Assembly: GCF_024919275.1 (NCBI RefSeq)
Contig: NZ_JANWGH010000001.1
Coordinates: forward strand, 1,248,296 to 1,312,295
Length of the DNA: 64,000 nt
Reading direction: 5' to 3'
Source: Algoriphagus limi
GTDB lineage: Bacteria; Bacteroidota; Bacteroidia; Cytophagales; Cyclobacteriaceae
Shown here: positions 62,137 through 64,000 of the stretch, piece after piece
Numbering within the stretch: position 1 is the first letter of the stretch
Layout: every line of letters begins with the position of its first letter
Translations under genes and position numbers: made by a program
Notes under the pieces: model-generated
The model's input: only the letters and a program-made list of their open reading frames with translations
Databases searched by the model: none
What the model was told of the DNA's origin: nothing

Positions 62137-63370
62137 TTCGCTTGATTTCGTTCAGGAAGAAATCTATTTCAGCTTTGGAGTTGTAGATATGCGTGGATAC
62201 CCGGATGGCGTTGAGATTTGCCTCATGAACTCCCCGGATCCGTATCTGCTTTTGGCTTAAAGCTGAGGCTATTTCACGATAATCCATTCTTGGAACACGA
62301 AATGAAACCACACAAATTCTTGATTCCCGTTCCTCAGGGGTTAGAATCTCCAATTTTTCAATTTGCTTCAAACCTTCATATAGATAGTCATTCAATTCCC
62401 GAATTCGAGCTTCGATTCTATCCCTTCCAATTTCTTCATGAAAATTTACAGCAGCCACCACCCCTACATGCATAGGAGTACTTTGAGTACCATAATCGTA
62501 TCGATGAGCTGTATCTACATATCCTCCAAATTCCCTTTCATCTACCGAAAGTTTCCAGCTTTTTTCAGATTTTGCTCCAACTTGGTAAGCCTGTAATTGA
62601 TCGAGCATTTCTTCTCGCACAAACAAAAAGCCACTACCATTTGGTCCAAGCATCCATTTATGAAAACATCCGGCATAAAAGTCACATCCTAATTCCCGGA
62701 GATTGAGTTGGACTGTACCTGCGCCATGGGCTCCATCAATTGCAGTATAAATTCCTCTTTCTCTCGCAAAATCAGCTATTTCACGAATGGGAAACACCGT
62801 ACCAGTAGTACAGGTAATATGTGGAATGGCAATCGCTCGGGTTTTTGAAGTCACCAAACTTTTGATGATTTCCAAATTCTTTTCTTGAGTATCAGAAGGT
62901 TGAAAAACCTTCAAAACAATTTGATCTAAATGAGCTCGATTTAACCACGGAATCGCACTTCCCGCATGTTCATGGGCAGTTACTATCACCTCATCCCCCG
63001 CCTGAAGAGGCAACCCTTGAGCCATGATATTGATACCCTCCGTGGTATTATGAGTCAGCGAAATCTCGGATTTTTTTACTCCAAAAAAATCGGCGATCCG
63101 CTCTCTTCCTGAATCAGGGTTACCATAGACACCTGTTTCATTGGTTTCTTGGAAAGATAGATGAATAGCCTCCAAAACCGACTTTGGAGAAGGTCCAAAG
63201 GTCCCGTTATTCAAATAAATTCGAGACTTCTGAAGGGGAAACAGTTCCCGGATTTCTTCCCAGGATTGTTCGGATAATGGCAAAAAATTGCTTTGGTCAA
63301 GATTGCTTAGAAAAGAAGGAGCAAATAAACCCAGCCCCATTTTTTGAATGAAATCCCTTCGATTTCCCAT
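62126..63370 (-). CDS. class V aminotransferase-fold PLP enzyme with apparent Tat leader
   Basis: A 414-residue PLP enzyme of the class V fold, close to the isopenicillin-N-epimerase/cysteine-desulfurase-like group. The PLP-binding Lys is K238 in GCFHKWMLGPNGSGFLFV; YLNNGTFGPSPKSVLEA, SLTHNTTEGINIMAQGL, VTAHEHAGSAIPW and IDGAHGAGTVQLN are the usual cofactor segments. The first 25 residues (GNRRDFIQKMGLGLFAPSFL) look like a twin-arginine leader, which suggests export of a folded cofactor-loaded enzyme. The substrate is unknown. It is convergent with DUF1801. Confidence 0.86.
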   Translation of the reverse strand: MGNRRDFIQKMGLGLFAPSFLSNLDQSNFLPLSEQSWEEIRELFPLQKSRIYLNNGTFGPSPKSVLEAIHLSFQETNETGVYGNPDSGRERIADFFGVKKSEISLTHNTTEGINIMAQGLPLQAGDEVIVTAHEHAGSAIPWLNRAHLDQIVLKVFQPSDTQEKNLEIIKSLVTSKTRAIAIPHITCTTGTVFPIREIADFARERGIYTAIDGAHGAGTVQLNLRELGCDFYAGCFHKWMLGPNGSGFLFVREEMLDQLQAYQVGAKSEKSWKLSVDEREFGGYVDTAHRYDYGTQSTPMHVGVVAAVNFHEEIGRDRIEARIRELNDYLYEGLKQIEKLEILTPEERESRICVVSFRVPRMDYREIASALSQKQIRIRGVHEANLNAIRVSTHIYNSKAEIDFFLNEIKRITS

Positions 63371-63519
63371 AATTTTTAGAATTGATGCGAGTGAATGATA
63401 AGAGAATTGAAGATACCATTTTGCCTCAGATATAAAAGCTCAAAAAACAGCAAGGTCAAAAAATCAAATTTTAGCGGAATGTGACCGCAATTCTATTACA
63501 ATCAGATAAAATCTCAATC

Positions 63520-64000
63520 TTAAAGTTGGAAAACTCGGTCTACTGAAGCAGGAACATCCTCGGGATAATGACTTACAAAAATCAATGTCACGCCAGAAAA
63601 TTCGCAGACTTTCTGCACTGTTTCTTTAAACAAATTCCGTTTTGCTTCATCCAAACCTTGAGAAGCTTCATCCAAAATCAATAGCCTTGGCTTTTTAATT
63701 AGCGCTCTAGCAAGAAGTGTCCAGCGTTGTTGCTCAAGGGCTAAGCGCTGAATTGGAATGTCTGCAAACTCTTCCAATTCAAATAATTTCATCCATTGTT
63801 TAGCAAGATTTTCTTGTTCTGGAGAAACCTTTTTAAACAAGCCCATGGTATCAAAAAGACCAGAAAGAATCACTTTCCTACAGGTTTGATTGGTTGGAAA
63901 AAATCTAGCCAACTCAGGTGCTACAAAGCCGGTTGGTCGTTTTACATCCCAAATGGATTCACCAGTTCCTCTCTTTCTTCCAAACAACCAGATATCTTGA
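63520..64000 (-). CDS. ABC ATPase, ModF-like, C-terminal part (runs off the right edge)
   Basis: At least 160 residues of an ABC ATPase domain. The frame stays open to the window end (QDIWLFGRKRGTGESIW), so the start is outside. It resembles the second ATPase domain of ModF/PhrA-type molybdate-linked proteins: GRKRGTGESIWDVK, LSGLFDTMGLFKKVSPEQ, then Walker B LLILDEASQGLD and the switch His in FVSHYPEDVP. The signature motif, normally LSxGQQR, here reads LALEQQR, with Gly replaced by Glu. It follows the PLP enzyme gene by about 150 bp. Confidence 0.8.
   Translation of the reverse strand, partial: QDIWLFGRKRGTGESIWDVKRPTGFVAPELARFFPTNQTCRKVILSGLFDTMGLFKKVSPEQENLAKQWMKLFELEEFADIPIQRLALEQQRWTLLARALIKKPRLLILDEASQGLDEAKRNLFKETVQKVCEFSGVTLIFVSHYPEDVPASVDRVFQL

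Overview
The window looks like chromosomal DNA of an aerobic member of the Bacteroidota, most likely a marine or freshwater Cytophagales of the Cyclobacteriaceae/Algoriphagus kind. This rests on AT-rich DNA, weak Shine-Dalgarno signals, TAnnTTTG-type -7 promoter elements, many Sec, Tat and lipoprotein N-termini, and several families typical of that group (DUF1501/PSD1 exported proteins, GH144, secreted M81, PA0069-type radical SAM). The genus is an inference from family recognition. No tRNA, rRNA, CRISPR array, prophage or intact insertion sequence is visible. About 62 protein genes fill nearly all of the 64 kb, and two run off the ends (mtaB on the left, a ModF-like ATPase on the right).

Layout. 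1-8.5 kb: tRNA modification (mtaB), glycogen branching enzyme, a CHAD protein, a run of exported hydrolases (two serine esterases, an M23 lipoprotein), an ATP-grasp enzyme and a small protein. 8.5-16.5 kb (minus strand): radical SAM protein, acyl-CoA dehydrogenase-like flavoprotein, secreted esterase, HIT protein, greA, a 2-hydroxyacid dehydrogenase, mgtE and rsmA; most units end in clear hairpin terminators. 16.5-22.2 kb (plus): housekeeping block pdxA, DUF177, rpmF, fabH, efp, accB, accC. 22.3-31.5 kb: an exported cassette of PSD1 cytochrome c protein, DUF1501 protein, a multidomain membrane cytochrome, a SIS sugar-phosphate protein, and a convergent GH20 hexosaminidase. This is the best candidate for an undescribed system. 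31.5-41.3 kb: FNT channel, CotH-like secreted protein, truncated haemoglobin, phosphodiesterase, GH144 glucanase, TSUP permease, moeA, moaA, and an AraC regulator with an outer-membrane barrel protein. 41.3-51.7 kb: an accessory redox region with an aldo/keto reductase, a second AraC regulator, two NTF2-like paralogues, a flavodoxin lipoprotein, an esterase, and an exported molybdenum hydroxylase with two large subunits around one 2Fe-2S subunit. 51.7-64 kb: Kir-type channel, DUF1593 protein, thiL, methylmalonyl-CoA epimerase, A-type Fe-S carrier, gcvT-comB, membrane protein, M81 lipoprotein, YdcH-like protein, MazG-like protein, DUF1801 protein, an apparently exported PLP enzyme and the ModF-like ATPase.

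How the genes fit together. accB/accC/fabH give malonyl-CoA formation and fatty-acid initiation beside translation genes (rpmF, efp). moaA and moeA can supply the cofactor needed by the molybdenum hydroxylase 8 kb away. The 22-31 kb cassette looks like periplasmic recognition and oxidation or hydrolysis of an amino-sugar glycan, with cytosolic handling by the SIS protein; that function is inferred from domains and gene order only.

Non-coding structure of note: ten or so hairpin terminators, perfect inverted repeats between genes (9624, 44338, 60808, 61626), a folded leader before the A-type Fe-S carrier gene, a roughly 105-bp element with 12-bp terminal inverted repeats (61118-61222), and an array of TTTGAA/TTCAAA hexamers, several about 21 bp apart, upstream of the aldo/keto reductase.
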